DNA of 64,000 nt from Dactylis glomerata (lineage: Eukaryota; Streptophyta; Magnoliopsida; Poales; Poaceae), in contig QXEO01000832.1 in NCBI GenBank assembly GCA_007115705.1, positions 638,791 through 702,790 of the forward strand, read 5' to 3'. Below the pieces are notes generated by a model that made no database searches, was not told the DNA's origin, and worked only from the letters and a program-made list of their open reading frames with translations. A program made the position numbers and the translations under genes. The stretch's first letter is position 1, and the number at the start of each line of letters is the position of its first letter. Below are positions 22,268 to 34,266 of this stretch, piece after piece.

Positions 22268-23764
22268 TCACGAGATCGGCTTCTTATTGCTACCATGAAT
22301 TACAGCAACATTATTTGGTCGAACATTCTGGATGAGCCGAGCTCTTCTCTCATGCATACCTCTTCTGAACATATGCTTTGGCGAAATCCACCCCGGTTGA
22401 AAATAACCCAATGGCCCTGCAGAATACGGTCTCCATGGACTGCCCGATGGAAGATACTGAGGGTAAGGAGATCGACAACTCCAATATATCGGCATCGCTG
22501 AAAAATAAGGTCGATGGTTATATGAATTTTTTTGCCAGCACACATGCCCCCCATGTCGAGAAGGCAACCTAGTACACTTATTACTTCCAAGCCGATTACA
22601 CACATTGCCAGCCTTGCGTGAAGTGTATTTTTTCAATAACATGCTAACTATCGACTTTGGCCTTGGCGCTTTATTATTCTTTTCGTTAACTTTCCAGATT
22701 CCTACCTCTGTATTTTTTGACTTGATCATCTTCGGAGGAGCACTATCATCAACAACAATATTTTTTCCTCTTGCGGACCCGGTCTGGTCTGACCGAATAA
22801 GCATGTTCCTTTTGTCAAAATCGGTCACGTTAGGAGAGCACGTTGGTTGCACGACCTGAACAATATCTTGCTCCACCTCTTGATGATCTTCCAATATCTT
22901 GTCTTTCTCCTTTTCTGTATCTTGTGCCTCTTCACTTTGATTCTTTTCAACCAAAGATGGTTCGGCTATATTTTCTTCTTGTTGATTTGACCTGACACAT
23001 GTATTGTCTAACACGGCCTTAGCCAAATTAGCTGTACTAATTGAGTCACCATTTTTTCGCTGTATAGCTATGGCTTCGAGAACCTTTTCTACAAGATCTT
23101 CAGCCCACTCCTTTGATGATCGCTCCTTGGATCTCTCAATAATTTTCGGCAATGATACTTGGGTGTTACCAAAATTCTGCAACTGCTTAGGGCGTGTATC
23201 ATATGCTACAGTATTAGTAGAAGAAGGCACATGAGCTTCTATTAAATTTTTACTTATTCGGCCGTATGTATTGTGAAGGTGTGCAGCCGAATAATGAATA
23301 TTTGAAGTTGCATATGGTGCTGAAACGTTAGTAACATAAGGTACATCATACGATGGCTGAGAATAATTGTTCAAACAACTAGTAGTATCATGGCTAATTT
23401 CTCTGTTCATCGGCATGTGCGAAGGTGAACCAAAAAATTGCAAGTTATTTGCTGATGAATAAAAGGGTGAAATATTATTTTGCATATTATTAAAATTCAT
23501 AACATTAGGTGCTTCATATTTGTTAACTGAATTCATCACGTTGTTCATCGGCATATGAACTTCTGGGGCTGCCGATGCATGAGAATTTGAATATACGTGC
23601 TGCAAATTGTCAAAATTATAACAACTTGAAGGATGCAGATTATTTTGAATCGGCGTTTGCACATAGCAAGAATTAGGGCTAGCCGATACAGTACTCATAT
23701 TATAGAATCTAGCAACTTCAGCATAAGAATTATTTACATCTACAAAAGAAGAATGAGAATTCAT
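22268..23764 (-). CDS. Gag-like protein of the non-autonomous Gypsy element
   Basis: I chose the ATG at 23764-23762, downstream of the primer-binding site; the open frame itself extends back into the LTR. The 498-residue product has a long Asn/Ser/Tyr/His-rich N-terminal half with repeated NNM, SANN and MPMN motifs. Then comes a charged helical segment (SSKEWAEDLVEKVLEAIAIQ), an acidic stretch, a basic stretch with KKYTSRKAG, and a Pro/Tyr/Trp-rich C-terminus (SPYPQYLPSGSPWRPY). There is no CCHC knuckle or pol motif. I infer a structural gag-like role from its position after the 5' LTR. The Asn-rich low-complexity half is unusual for gag. Confidence 0.5.
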   Translation of the reverse strand: MNSHSSFVDVNNSYAEVARFYNMSTVSASPNSCYVQTPIQNNLHPSSCYNFDNLQHVYSNSHASAAPEVHMPMNNVMNSVNKYEAPNVMNFNNMQNNISPFYSSANNLQFFGSPSHMPMNREISHDTTSCLNNYSQPSYDVPYVTNVSAPYATSNIHYSAAHLHNTYGRISKNLIEAHVPSSTNTVAYDTRPKQLQNFGNTQVSLPKIIERSKERSSKEWAEDLVEKVLEAIAIQRKNGDSISTANLAKAVLDNTCVRSNQQEENIAEPSLVEKNQSEEAQDTEKEKDKILEDHQEVEQDIVQVVQPTCSPNVTDFDKRNMLIRSDQTGSARGKNIVVDDSAPPKMIKSKNTEVGIWKVNEKNNKAPRPKSIVSMLLKKYTSRKAGNVCNRLGSNKCTRLPSRHGGHVCWQKNSYNHRPYFSAMPIYWSCRSPYPQYLPSGSPWRPYSAGPLGYFQPGWISPKHMFRRGMHERRARLIQNVRPNNVAVIHGSNKKPIS

Positions 23765-23840
23765 GTTACCCTTGTAGACTGCAGCTTCTTGATGACGCTC
23801 TCTACGTAGCAGGAACGGGCCGGAGACCGCTCGATGCTTC

Positions 23841-23862
23841 ATCCCTAGCGGAGTCGCCAATT
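23841..23862 (-). promoter_or_regulatory. Primer-binding site of the non-autonomous Gypsy element
   Basis: On the minus strand the bases TTGGCGACTCCGCTAGGGAT follow the 5' LTR end (...GTGCCAACA) after a 2-3 base gap. TTGGCGACTCC-type sites are common next to plant Gypsy LTRs. I did not assign the tRNA. Confidence 0.6.
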
Positions 23863-23863
23863 G

Positions 23864-24029
23864 TGTTGGCACGCAAAACTGCCGCGCAACACCGAGATAG
23901 TTGTCGTGCTTTCGTGACGACGGACGGGTGCTTTCCGAGCAAAGCAACAAAGATCTCCTCGCTTTCGTGGAGGAGATCTTTGTTGCTTTGCTCGGAAAGC
24001 ACCCGTCCGTCGTCACGAAAGCACGACAA
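23864..24029. repeat. Fold-back inverted duplication within the LTR
   Basis: The arm GATCTCCTC...GAGGAGATC (about 23952-23978) is the hairpin centre. From it, sequence runs back as an inverted copy of the preceding LTR bases for 70 bp, continuing past the CACTA insertion to 34795. The other LTR lacks the inverted copy and shows a shorter CTCCTC/GAGGAG hairpin at the same place. Confidence 0.85.
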
Positions 24030-24054
24030 CACTAGTAGAAAACCGGCCTAATAT

Positions 24055-24325
24055 TCCAGGGCATTAGTCCCGGTTGCTGTTTGAACCGGGACTGATGCCC
24101 CGGGCCCCACCGCTTTTTCGGCCGCAGGACCCCAGAACTCATTAGTCCCGGTTCGTTTTGAACCTATAGTCCCGGTTCGTAATATGAACCGGGACTAATG
24201 ACTCTGGGGTCGAATCCGACCGTTGTCAGACTCATTAGTCCCGGTTGGTAACACCAACCGGGACTAAAGACCCAGCCTTTAGTCCCGGTTGGTATTACAA
24301 ACCGGGACTAATGACTTCCCTGTAT
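24055..24325 (+). repeat. Left subterminal repeat array of the CACTA element
   Basis: Motifs ATTAGTCCCGGTT and AACCGGGACTAA recur in both orientations as short inverted pairs (about 24064-24095, 24140-24200, 24234-24265, 24277-24312). Further copies occur near 25056-25150. Such arrays are the binding sites of the TnpA-like protein in the family. Confidence 0.85.
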
Positions 24326-24789
24326 AAAGCAGCTCCTTCTTCCTCCCCGAGCCAGGCACTCCCCCTCTCCACTCTCAGTGTTCTTCATGCAACTCGAGTT
24401 CATCCTCTTTGACCACCATTTTTTGTCACAAATTGATGTCCCCACTTCAATCTAAGTGGACTAAAAGGTGAGGAATTTTGTGCTTTTGTCTTTCATTGGT
24501 AATTTAGCTCATTTATTGCTCTAGAAGTAGAGAGATTTGTGATTTTTTTATGGGAGCAATTATTAGATGTTTATTTGATTATGTGTACAAATAGGTGAAG
24601 ATAGAGGTAAAAATAGAAATGCTATATAGATTTTATTTATGTTAGATTTTATTAGAAATAGAAATGCTATTAGAAATAGAAATGTTAGAATTAAAAATAA
24701 AAATAAAAGTAGACATAGCTAACATAGAAATAGAAATAGAGATAGAGATAGAAAAATAGAAATAGCGATAGAAATAGAGATAGATGACG

Positions 24790-25056
24790 TAGGGCGGAGC
24801 TTTCGAAGATGCCGTAGGGCGTGAGCACCAACGACATCTTCGAGAAGCTCCACCACGGGAGATTTTCCAACCCTTTACGCAACACTGTTAGAGGAGATGG
24901 AGTCTTTCACGGGCTTGCAGGGAAATTTTTCCGAGGCGGAGCTTCCGAAGATGCCGTAGGGTATGAGCACCAACGACATCTTCGAGAAGCTCCGCCACGG
25001 GAGATTTCCCAACCCTTTACGCAACACTGTTAGAGGAGATGGAGTCTTTCACGGGC
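24790..25056 (+). repeat. ~142 bp direct duplication in the CACTA 5' region
   Basis: Two copies of a GGCGGAGCTT...GGAGTCTTTCACGGGC unit start at 24793 and 24935. Both include AACGACATCTTCGAGAAGCT. They differ at a few positions. They lie just before the transposase gene. Confidence 0.8.
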
Positions 25057-25251
25057 CGGGACTAAAGGTTACCCTTTTCCCAACCCTTTATGCATACTTA
25101 TCCTGCCAAGGGCTTTAGTCTCGGTTGCACCCACCAGCCGGGACTAAAGGTTACCCACATGTCCTTATTCTTACTTATCAAACTAAAGTTTTGAGGTGGA
25201 AATAGAAATTATATATTTGATTTGCGTTTGATATGTACTTATATAATGCAG

Positions 25252-28200
25252 ATGAGCCGAGCATGGATGTACGCCGATCGACGCTCTGGAGATTTCATTA
25301 AAGGCGTGCATTCTTTTCTCAAGGTGGCTGAGGCAACCAAGCGGAATGGTTTTATGTGTTGTCCATGCGGTGGTTGTCGAAATGAGAAGGATTACCCCTC
25401 CACAAACACCCTTCACATCCACCTGTTCCGGTTCGGTTTCATGTCCGGCTATAATTGTTGGACCAAGCATGGGGAGAGAGGGGTTATGATGGAAGACAAC
25501 GATGAAGAAGAGAATGATGACAACTATCCTGAGTTCCCTGAAACCACCGATACCGCAATGGAAGATAATGAAGAAGAAGAAGGTGAAGAACGGGCATCAG
25601 ATATGCCCGCTGATGATCTTGGTCAGGTCATTGTTGATGCACAGATTGACTGTGAAAGTGAAAAGGAGAGGGAGAAGTTGGAACGCATGTTAGATGATCA
25701 CAAAAAGGATTTGTACCCAAATTGCGAAGACGGCCAGAAAAAGCTAGGAAGCACGCTGGAATTGCTGCAATGGAAAGCAGAGAGTGGTTTATCTGACAAG
25801 GGATTTGAAAAGTTGCTGAAAATTATGAAGAAGATGCTTCCAAAGGATAACGAATTGCCCGCCAGTACGTATGAAGCAAAGAAGATTGTCTGCCCTCTAG
25901 GATTAGAGGTGCAGAAGATACATGCATGCATTAATGACTGTATTCTCTACCGCGGTGAGTATGAGAATTTGAATGCATGACCGGTGTGAAGTGCATTTCG
26001 GTATAAGATCAGGCGAGATGACCCTGGTGATGTTGAGGGCGAGCGCCCCAGGAAGAGGGTTCCTGCCAAGGTGATGTGGTATGCACCTATAATACCACGG
26101 TTGAAACGTTTGTTCAGAAACAAAGAGCATGCCAAGTTGTTGAGGTGGCACAAAGAAGACCGTAAGAGTGACGAGATGTTGAGACACCCCGCTGATGGGT
26201 CGCAGTGGAGAAAAATCGACAGAGATTTCCCGGAGTTTACGGAAGACGCACGCAACCTGAGGTTTGGTCTAAGTACAGATGGCATGAATCCTTTTGGGGA
26301 GCAGAGCTGCAGTCATAGCACCTGGCCCATGACTCTATGTATATATAACCTTCCTCCTTGGTTGTGCATGAAGCGAAAGTTTATTATGATGCCAGTGCTT
26401 ATCCAAGGCCCGAAGCAACCCGGTAATGACATTGATGTGTATCTAAGGCCATTAGTTGATGAACTTTTACAGCTGTGGCAGACTGAAGGTGTTCGTGTGT
26501 GGGATGAGTACAAACAAGAGGAATTTGATCTACGAGCGTTGCTGTTCGTGACCATCAATGATTGGCCTGCTCTTAGTAACCTTTCAGGACAGACAAACAA
26601 GGGATATAATGCATGCACTCACTGTTTAGGTGAGATCGATAGTATATATTTGGATAAAAGTAAGAAGGTGGTGTATCTCGGGCATCGTCGATTTCTTTCG
26701 CCCAAACATCAATTGAAGAAAAAAGGCAAGCATTTCAAGGGCGAGGCAGAAGTCCGGGGCAAGCCTAAACGCCATACTGGTGATGATATATTTGATATGG
26801 TCAAAGATTTAGAAGTAATCTTTGGAAAGGGTCCTGGCAGTCTGTCTGTTCTGAATGACGCTAGCGGACATGCACCCATGTGGAAGAAGAAATCTATATT
26901 TTGGGAGCTTGAGTATTGGAAATTCCTAGAGGTCCGCTCTGCAATCGACGTGATGCACGTGACGAAGAATGTTTGCGTGAACCTACTAGGATTCTTGGGC
27001 TTGTATGGGAAGACAAAAGATACACCAGAAGCACGGGAGGACCAGCACCGTATGAAAAGAAGAGACGGCATGCATCTAGAGGATTCTAAGGGTCCTGCGA
27101 TCTACGCTCTTACCAAAGAAGAGAAGGAAATCTTTTTTGAATGCCTGAGCAGTATCAAGGTCCCATCTGGATTCTCGTCAAATATAAAGGGAATAATAAA
27201 TATGGCCGAGAAAAAATTCCAAAACCTAAAGTCTCATGACTGCCACGTGCTTATGACGCAATTGCTTCCGGTTGCACTGAGGGGGATTCTACCGGAAAAT
27301 GTTCGAGTACCGATTGTGAAGCTATGTGCATTCCTCAATGCAATTTCGCAGAAGGTAATTAATCCAGAAGATCTACAACGGTTACAGAATGATGTGGCCC
27401 AATGTCTTGTCAGCTTTGAGTTGGTGTTCCCACCGTCCTTCTTCAATATTATGACGCATCTCTTAGTTCACCTAGTCGAAGAGATTACCATTCTCGGTCC
27501 AGTATTTCTGCACAATATGTTCCCCTTTGAGAGATTCATGGGAGTCTTAAAGAAATACGTGCATAACCGTGCTAGGCCAGAAGGAAGCATCTCCAAGGGC
27601 TATCTAACAGAGGAGGTCATTGAGTTTTGTGTTGACTTTGTTCCTGACCTGAACCCGATTGGTCTTCCTCAATCGCGGCATGAGGGGAGACTAAGTGGAA
27701 AAGGCACGCTAGGAATGAAATCAGCATACTGTATGGACGGACATTCTTTGAGTGAAGCACACTACACAGTTTTACGAAATTCCATGTTGGTGGAGCCGTA
27801 TATGGAGCGACACAAGAATATTGTACGCTCGGAAAACCCTGGGCAGTCAAACTCCTGGATTACAAAGTTGCACATGGCGACTTTTGGTGGTTGGTTGCAA
27901 ACACTTCTCATAAATGACGCCACTGTTGGATATGAGATGTCCATGTTGGCCAAGAAACCATCTTCAACTATATTGACTTTCCAGGGTTACGAGATAAATG
28001 GGAATACATTTTACACGGTCGCCCAAGATAAAAAGAGCACCAATCAAAATAGTGGTGTCCGCTTTGATGCATTACACGATAATGGGACAAAGGACACATA
28101 TTATGGTTACATAGAGGAGATATGGGAACTTGACTATGGACCGTCTTTTAAGGTCCCTTTGTTTCGGTGCAAATGGGTCAAGCTGACAGGAGGCGGGGTA

Positions 28201-28554
28201 GTTGTAGACCAAAAGTACGGCATGACAACAGTGGATCTCAACAATCTTGCATACATGGACGAACCATTCGTCCTAGCCAACGATGTCGCTCAGGTTTTCT
28301 ATGTGAAGGACATGTCTACAAAACCGAGAAAGAGAAAAGATAAGAAAACGAATACATCACACGATGAGCCAAAGCGACACATTGTTCTCTTAGGGAAAAG
28401 AATCATCGTGGGAGTGGAGGACAACACAGATATGTCAGAAGATTATAACAAGTTTGATGAAATTCCGCCCTTCAGAGTGAACACTGACCCAACCCTCCTC
28501 TTAAACAAAGAAGATACTCCATGGTTACGGTGCAGAAGGAAACCCCAACACTAG
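25252..28554 (+). pseudogene. CACTA TNP2-type transposase with two in-frame TGA codons
   Basis: One frame runs from ATG 25252 to the stop at 28554 (1,101 codons), broken only by TGA at 25978-25980 and 25987-25989. The N-terminus is the Transpos_assoc region (SRAWMYADRRSGDFIKGV, then CCPCGGCRN). An acidic linker follows. After the two stops come the TNP2 region (RYKIRRDDPGDVEGE, KVMWYAPIIPRLKRLF, IDVYLRPLVDELLQLW, NDWPALSNLSGQ, SAIDVMHVTKNVCVN), a DUF4218-like block (ILGPVFLHNMFPFERFMG) and a DUF4216-like block (GYIEEIWELDYGPSFKVP). In relatives the two stops fall on the cysteines of a C-P-V-C motif. It would encode the cut-and-paste transposase. Without readthrough it is inactive. Confidence 0.88.
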
Positions 28555-28616
28555 ATGGGGATGTTGGTGATGTGTAATAATGTATTAAACCTTTGATGTA
28601 AATGTATGATTTTGGG

Positions 28617-29325
28617 TTAGTTATTCAAATTCGAACACTTTTTATATTCAAAGTTTTATCAAATTCTAAAATATGCAAAAAGAATTTTAATCAATATTGT
28701 TTTAATTAAAAATGGCAAAATAGTTAATTGTTTGAATAGTTAGAATAATTAATTTTGAAAATAGAAAATAGTTTTGAATTAGTTGTTCAATTTCAAACAC
28801 TTTTCATAGTCAAAGTTTTATCAAATTCTAAAATATGCAAAAAGAATTTTAATCAATATTGTTTTAATTGAAAATGGCAAAATAGTTAATTGTTTGAATA
28901 GTTAGAATAATTAATTTTGAAAATAGAAAATAGTTTTGAATTAGTTATTCAATTTCAAACACTTTTCATATTCAAAGTTTTATCAAATTCTAAAATATGC
29001 AAAAAGAATTTTAATCAATATTGTTTTATTTGAAAATGGCAAAATAGTTAATTGTTTAAATAGTTAGAATAATTAATTTTGAAAATAGAAAATAGTTTTG
29101 AATTAGTTATTCAATTTCAAACACTTTTCATATTCAAAGTTTTATCAAATTATAAAATATGCAAAAAGAATTTTAATCAATATTGTTTTATTTGAAAATG
29201 GCAAAATAGTTAATTGTTTGAATAGTTAGAATAATTGATTTTAAAAATAGAAAATAGTTTTGAATTAGTAATTCAATTTCAAACACTTTTCATATTCAAA
29301 GTTTTATCAAATTCTAAAATATGCA
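28617..29325 (+). repeat. 162 bp tandem repeat, about 4.4 copies
   Basis: TTAGTTATTCAA-type unit starts fall at 28617, 28779, 28941, 29103 and 29265, exactly 162 bp apart. The units are AT-rich and nearly identical. The array begins directly after the transposase gene. Confidence 0.92.
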
Positions 29326-29397
29326 GAAGTTATTCAAATTGAAATTCAAAATTCATATTTTAAATGAAATCTGAAAAAATCTACCATTGGCGCGCAT

Positions 29398-29545
29398 TTA
29401 TTACGCCTTTAGTCCCGGTTCGTTTAACCAACCGGGACTAAAGGTCTGGATCTGGGCGCATGAACCGCCGAAGGTCTTTTGTCCCGGTTGGAGGTACCAA
29501 CCGGGACTAAAGAGTCTTTAGTCCCCTCTTTAGTCCCGGTTGGAG
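29398..29545 (+). repeat. Internal cluster of CACTA subterminal-type motifs
   Basis: Motifs TTAGTCCCGGTT and AACCGGGACTAAAG occur as inverted pairs at about 29408-29443 and 29478-29512, with a further direct copy near 29530. Their mid-element position, between the two genes, is unusual for motifs normally confined to the ends. Confidence 0.75.
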
Positions 29546-29879
29546 CCACCTGCAGGTACCTGTGAGCACCGGCCGACCGCCGCCACCTCCAAAAATGGCA
29601 AGAAAAAAAATTAGAAAAAAAGAAAGAAAAAATAGAAAGAAAAAAAGAAAGAAAAAATAGAAAGAAAAATGTAGCAAATGTAGTTAGAAAAAATGTAGCA
29701 AATATAGTTAGAAAAAATGTAGCAAATGTAGTTAGAAATGTAGATAGAAAAGTAGTTAGATTTTAAGTTAGAAAAATAAGTTAGAAAAGTAGTTAGAGAT
29801 TAAGTTAGAAAAATAAGTTAGAAATATAGAAAGAAAAATAGAATATAAAAATAGTAATGTAGCAAATGTAGTTAGTAAA

Positions 29880-30290
29880 ATGCTATTACTATTATTAAGT
29901 TAGTAAAATGCTATTACTATTATTATTATGTTAGATTTTATGCTATTACTATTATTAAGTTAGTAAAATGCTATTACTATTATTATTATGTTAGATTTTG
30001 TGCTATTACTATTATTAAGTTAGTAAAATGCTATTACTATTATTATTATGTTAGATTTTATGCTATTACTATTATTAAGTTAGTAAAATGCTATTACTAT
30101 TATTATTATGTTAGATTTTATGCTATTACTATTATTAAGTTAGTAAAATGCTATTACTATTATTATTATGTTAGATTTTATGCTATTACTATTATTAAGT
30201 TAGTAAAATGCTATTACTATTATTATTATGTTAGATTTTATGCTATTACTATTATTAAGTTAGTAAAATGCTATTACTATTATTAATAGT
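29880..30290 (+). repeat. 60 bp tandem repeat, about 6.5 copies
   Basis: The unit TGCTATTACTATTATTAAG... repeats with exact 60 bp spacing from about 29881 to 30290. Copies are nearly identical. It is preceded by A-rich low-complexity sequence (29580-29880) and lies about 225 bp before the second CACTA gene. Confidence 0.93.
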
Positions 30291-30514
30291 AATAGAAACC
30301 TATTACTATTAGTAATAGTAATAGAAATGCTAGTTAGTAAAATGCTATTACTATTAGTAATAGTAATAAAATTGAATAGTAATAGTAATAGAAATGCTAG
30401 TTAGTAAAATGCTATTTAGGTTAGATATATAGAGTTAGAAAGTGAATAGATAGAAATGTTAGAAATATTGTTAGCAATAATAGAAATAAAAATATGGAGT
30501 AATGTTGTTGATCT

Positions 30515-33500
30515 ATGTTATGGATTTCAGTTATGGATTTCGGCGCCGGAAGAGAAGGTGAAGAAGAGATATTGAAAATTATAGGAGAGGGTAGCACCCG
30601 TGCACAAGGAGAGGGTACCACCCGTGCAGAAGGAGACGGCTCAAAAATTTTGAACGAGTCGGGTGACGGAATGGAGGAGGAGCAGCCGCATGAATCGGAA
30701 AATGATGATTGCGAGGACGGCTCACAAGGGACTGGACGTGACTTAATAAAACGGTCCAGCGAGGTATATATATATATGAAGACTAGCTCTATTCATGAAT
30801 CAGTAGATGACGATGCATTATGTGGTATCTATATTAACGAGTGTTTTCTTATTTTAGACCTCTGATTCTTCTAGAAAGAAGCGAGGCCCGGCCAAACGGC
30901 TAGCATCGAATCAGCATTACACGATTGGGCGTCTCTCAAGTGAAGGCGAACCGTTGGAACCCAAGAGTGTCGCAAGTGTGTTCACTAGTCAATGTGGATG
31001 TCTTGTCAGGGACATGGTGCCGATAAGCATTCAGTATTGGTATAAGCCCAAGGCGGCAAAGGGAGAGCCAGCACAGCCAGAGCCAGAAGAGGGTGCAGCA
31101 GTCAATTATGTCATCAAGGTCTTGAAAGACAGACTTTGGGATTCCCTCATTCCACATTTCAATCTGCCGGTCACCGAGTTCCTGGAAGAAGCAGAGAAAC
31201 AGAAGGAGAAAGTTAGGGAGTGGGCTCTCAAGAAGATGGCTGCACAGTTCAATAACCACAAGAAGAGGTTATGGAACGCCTATGTCAACGCCGATCGAGA
31301 AGCTCCAGAATTTACTGGCCCCAATGAGTTCCTGCGGGATCACTGGGACGCATTTGTGGAGTACAAGGAGTCAGAGCTGGGTAAGCTAAGGAGTCAGAAA
31401 AATCAGGCAAATGCCGCGAAAAAGAAATATCACCAGAAGTTGGGTCCAGGTGGCTACAAAAGGGCCGAGCCTAAGTGGGATATGCAAGAGGCCGCCCTAC
31501 GAGAAAAAGGCATCGAACCAGAAACAGAACAATGGCCCAGAAGGTCAAGAAATTGGGCACTTGCACATGGAGCTGTCTATGATGAGAGAACAGGGAAATT
31601 AGTTGAAGAGAAGAAACAAATTGCTGAACCCCTGGGAGCACTTGTCAAGACAATCGCCGCGGTTCAAGAGGGGACGTTCAAGCCTGACAGAGAGAACGAC
31701 GAGCTGACAAAGGCCCTCGGGAACAAAGAACACACAGGACGAACACGGGGTCTGGGTTCTGCTATTCCGTGGAGGTCTGGGTTCGCCGAAGAGAGCCAGA
31801 CTTATAGAAGCCGAGAGAGAGCAAAGAAGCGGAAGGCGCAGGAGGAGGCCTCACGGATAGAGAGCATAGAAAGGCAACAGGCTGAGCTGAGAGAGTTGTA
31901 TTTACTGCAGCAGAAGGCACTGGAGGAATTAAAGTCGCAAGGGGCAACTCAGCATCAGCAACACCTAGAACATGCATCAGGCGACCGATCTCAGTGGAGA
32001 AGCAGCGTGGCTTCCACGGAGGTACCGATGGTTCACTACCCCGTGGATGATATCACCAAGAAGATAGACTGTGAGCTGCATTATCCGATGAAGAACATAT
32101 CGATGAAGGTGGCGGTTGGCTATGTGTTGCCATCTGGACCTGGACAAACCTGGCATGGCCGTGAGATTCGACCTGGCTATGCTAAGGTCGGGGTGGATGC
32201 AATTGAAAGGGGGTATGAGTCCCTCCTTCTTGACGTCGCTGGACCTGAAGAGGAGGAAAAACTGGGAGAAGTATTGGGTGGTATAATTCTTTGGGATAAG
32301 AAACACATCGTGTTTCCAGGCTCGGCGCCAAGGCGGCCACCCTCTCCTCCGAGTCCTCGCAATTCACCACCTCCCGACGACGACAGGGACGACTACCGCC
32401 ATACCCCGAGTCCACATCGATCTCCACCTCAATGTCAGCCGCCTCCGCCACCTCCGCCGCCTCAGCCCACTCGTAAGTCCCAGAGTTGTGGCAAGTCTGC
32501 TGCTATGTCCACTAGCAATGTCTCTCCGAAGAAACGGGCCAAGAAAGCTAAGGCGGTGCCGCCTCCTCCTATCGAGAAGACTGCTGAAGAAATTGAGGCG
32601 GAGGACAGAGCCAAAGTGAAAAGGAAGCTCGCTGCCCTACGCCCGACCCCTACACCGAAGCAGGTATATACTCTGGAACAGAAGGAGTGGGCCTTTGATA
32701 TGCTTACCCAACCTTCGCAATATGAATTGCGTAAGCCAGATGACTACAAGCGTTGTTTGGATAAGCAGGTAGATGCAAAAAAAGAAGCTAATAAGACAAG
32801 CGCAACTGCAAGAGGGAAAAGAGACGTTGCCCAGCTTGGAGCACAGACCAAAAAATCGATCTCCCCGCTAAAGGTCTTTGCTAGTGATGCTGGTGGGAGT
32901 GTTGCTCAACCCAATCCCGCCGACTTTGCTAAAGAAGCTGGTTTGACTCTTTCTCAATTGCTACATGAAGATATCACCCCAAAGGCGCCTATAGCACGGC
33001 AATATGAAAAGGGGAAGAGTCTGGTCCCACCTGAGATTGAAATGAATCTACCAACACAAATGCAAAAATTGCATAAGTGGTACCTGCAAGCCGCAAATGG
33101 CACGCAAGATTTTCTCCTTATGAAAATCACAAAGGACCATTTCTTAGGTGAAGACTTGGTGCATATTGAGTTTGATGAATTCTTTCAGCTATTCAATCAA
33201 GACGCGCTCGACAAATCTCTCGTCAGTGCCTATGTTCTGTAAGTGATTCATTATTTCTATAAGTCTCTAGCTCAACTCGTTCTTTGCATGTAATTATCCT
33301 TACTACGCTGTTTATTATGCAGAATGAAGAGTATGGAATGTAATCAAAGGAATGACCTCCAACTTGGATTCATTGATCCAAATCGAGTTAACGGAGCGAT
33401 GATACAGAGTAAACGCAAGGAGACGGAGGATATCTTGCTAGAGTTCCTACTTACGCAGGAATACCGAGCTAGAATACTATTTCCGTACAACTACAGGTGA

Positions 33501-34266
33501 GTGTGACTATCTTATACATAGTTACTTTTCCTTACTCGATGTTATAAGTGTGATTGATGAGTTTATTAACTTATATAATTAAACTTGCACGCAGTTACCA
33601 CTGGATTTTGCTTAAGATTGAACCTGACTATGGAAAGGTTCAAATCTTTGACTCGATGAATAAACCACTTAATGAATACCGAAGCATCATTGATGTGATG
33701 GATAGGTAATTTCAATCATTACGGCATTATATCGGTCTCTTTCGTTCATCTATAACTCATCTATTCATTTTATTTGCTCGGCAGTGTTTGGAAACGGTTC
33801 ATACGCACTGTTAAAGGTGAATGGAAAAATGAGCTGATTTACCGTCAGATCGAGGTAAGTCGTACGAGCTAGGTCCACACATCCCTTTAATTCTAGTTTC
33901 AAATACCATTAAGTATATCAATCTTGATATGTCACTGACTAAAATCTATTCTCGTAAAGTGTGCGAGGCAGCCTTCGGGGACTAATCTATGTGCATACTA
34001 CGCTTGCGAGAACCTTCGTGCGCATGTCACTGAAGGAATTGATTTTCAAACAGTAAGTAAACAATATACTGACAAATTCATTTTATTGGCATCAATTTTG
34101 TTATGATGATTCATATTCATATTGTTCTTCTTCTTCGTAGTTCGAAGCAAAGCGGAATCGGCTCTCACCGACTGAACGCATAGTAGGAATTCAAGAGGAA
34201 ATAGCCGGATTTCTGCTTGACCATGTCATTAACCCAAAGGGTGAATTTCATGCCAATTTCGATTAG
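30515..34266 (+). CDS. CACTA second gene: plant transposase-type domain fused to a Ulp1-like protease domain
   Basis: Seven exons fit clean GT...AG introns in phase: 30515-30763, 30858-33238, 33323-33496, 33595-33705, 33785-33854, 33960-34052 and 34141-34266, giving about 1,067 residues. An in-frame TGA at 30509 precedes the first ATG; a second ATG is at 30533. The N-terminal half has a Transposase_24-like region (WDAFVEYKESELGKLRSQ, KKYHQKLGPGGYKRAEPKW), then a coiled coil and a proline-rich stretch. The C-terminal exons form a C48/Ulp1-like fold: His in YHWILLKI (33599-33601), Asp in QIFDS (33650-33652), Gln and Cys in RQPSGTNLC (33969-33971, 33990-33992). It probably acts as the TnpA/TnpD partner that binds subterminal repeats. 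No stop or frameshift was seen. Confidence 0.82.

Noticed and set aside
25978..25989. Selenocysteine-type recoding of the two TGA codons
   Set aside because: Land plants lack the selenocysteine machinery, and no suitable 3' element was looked for or expected. Mutation is simpler.
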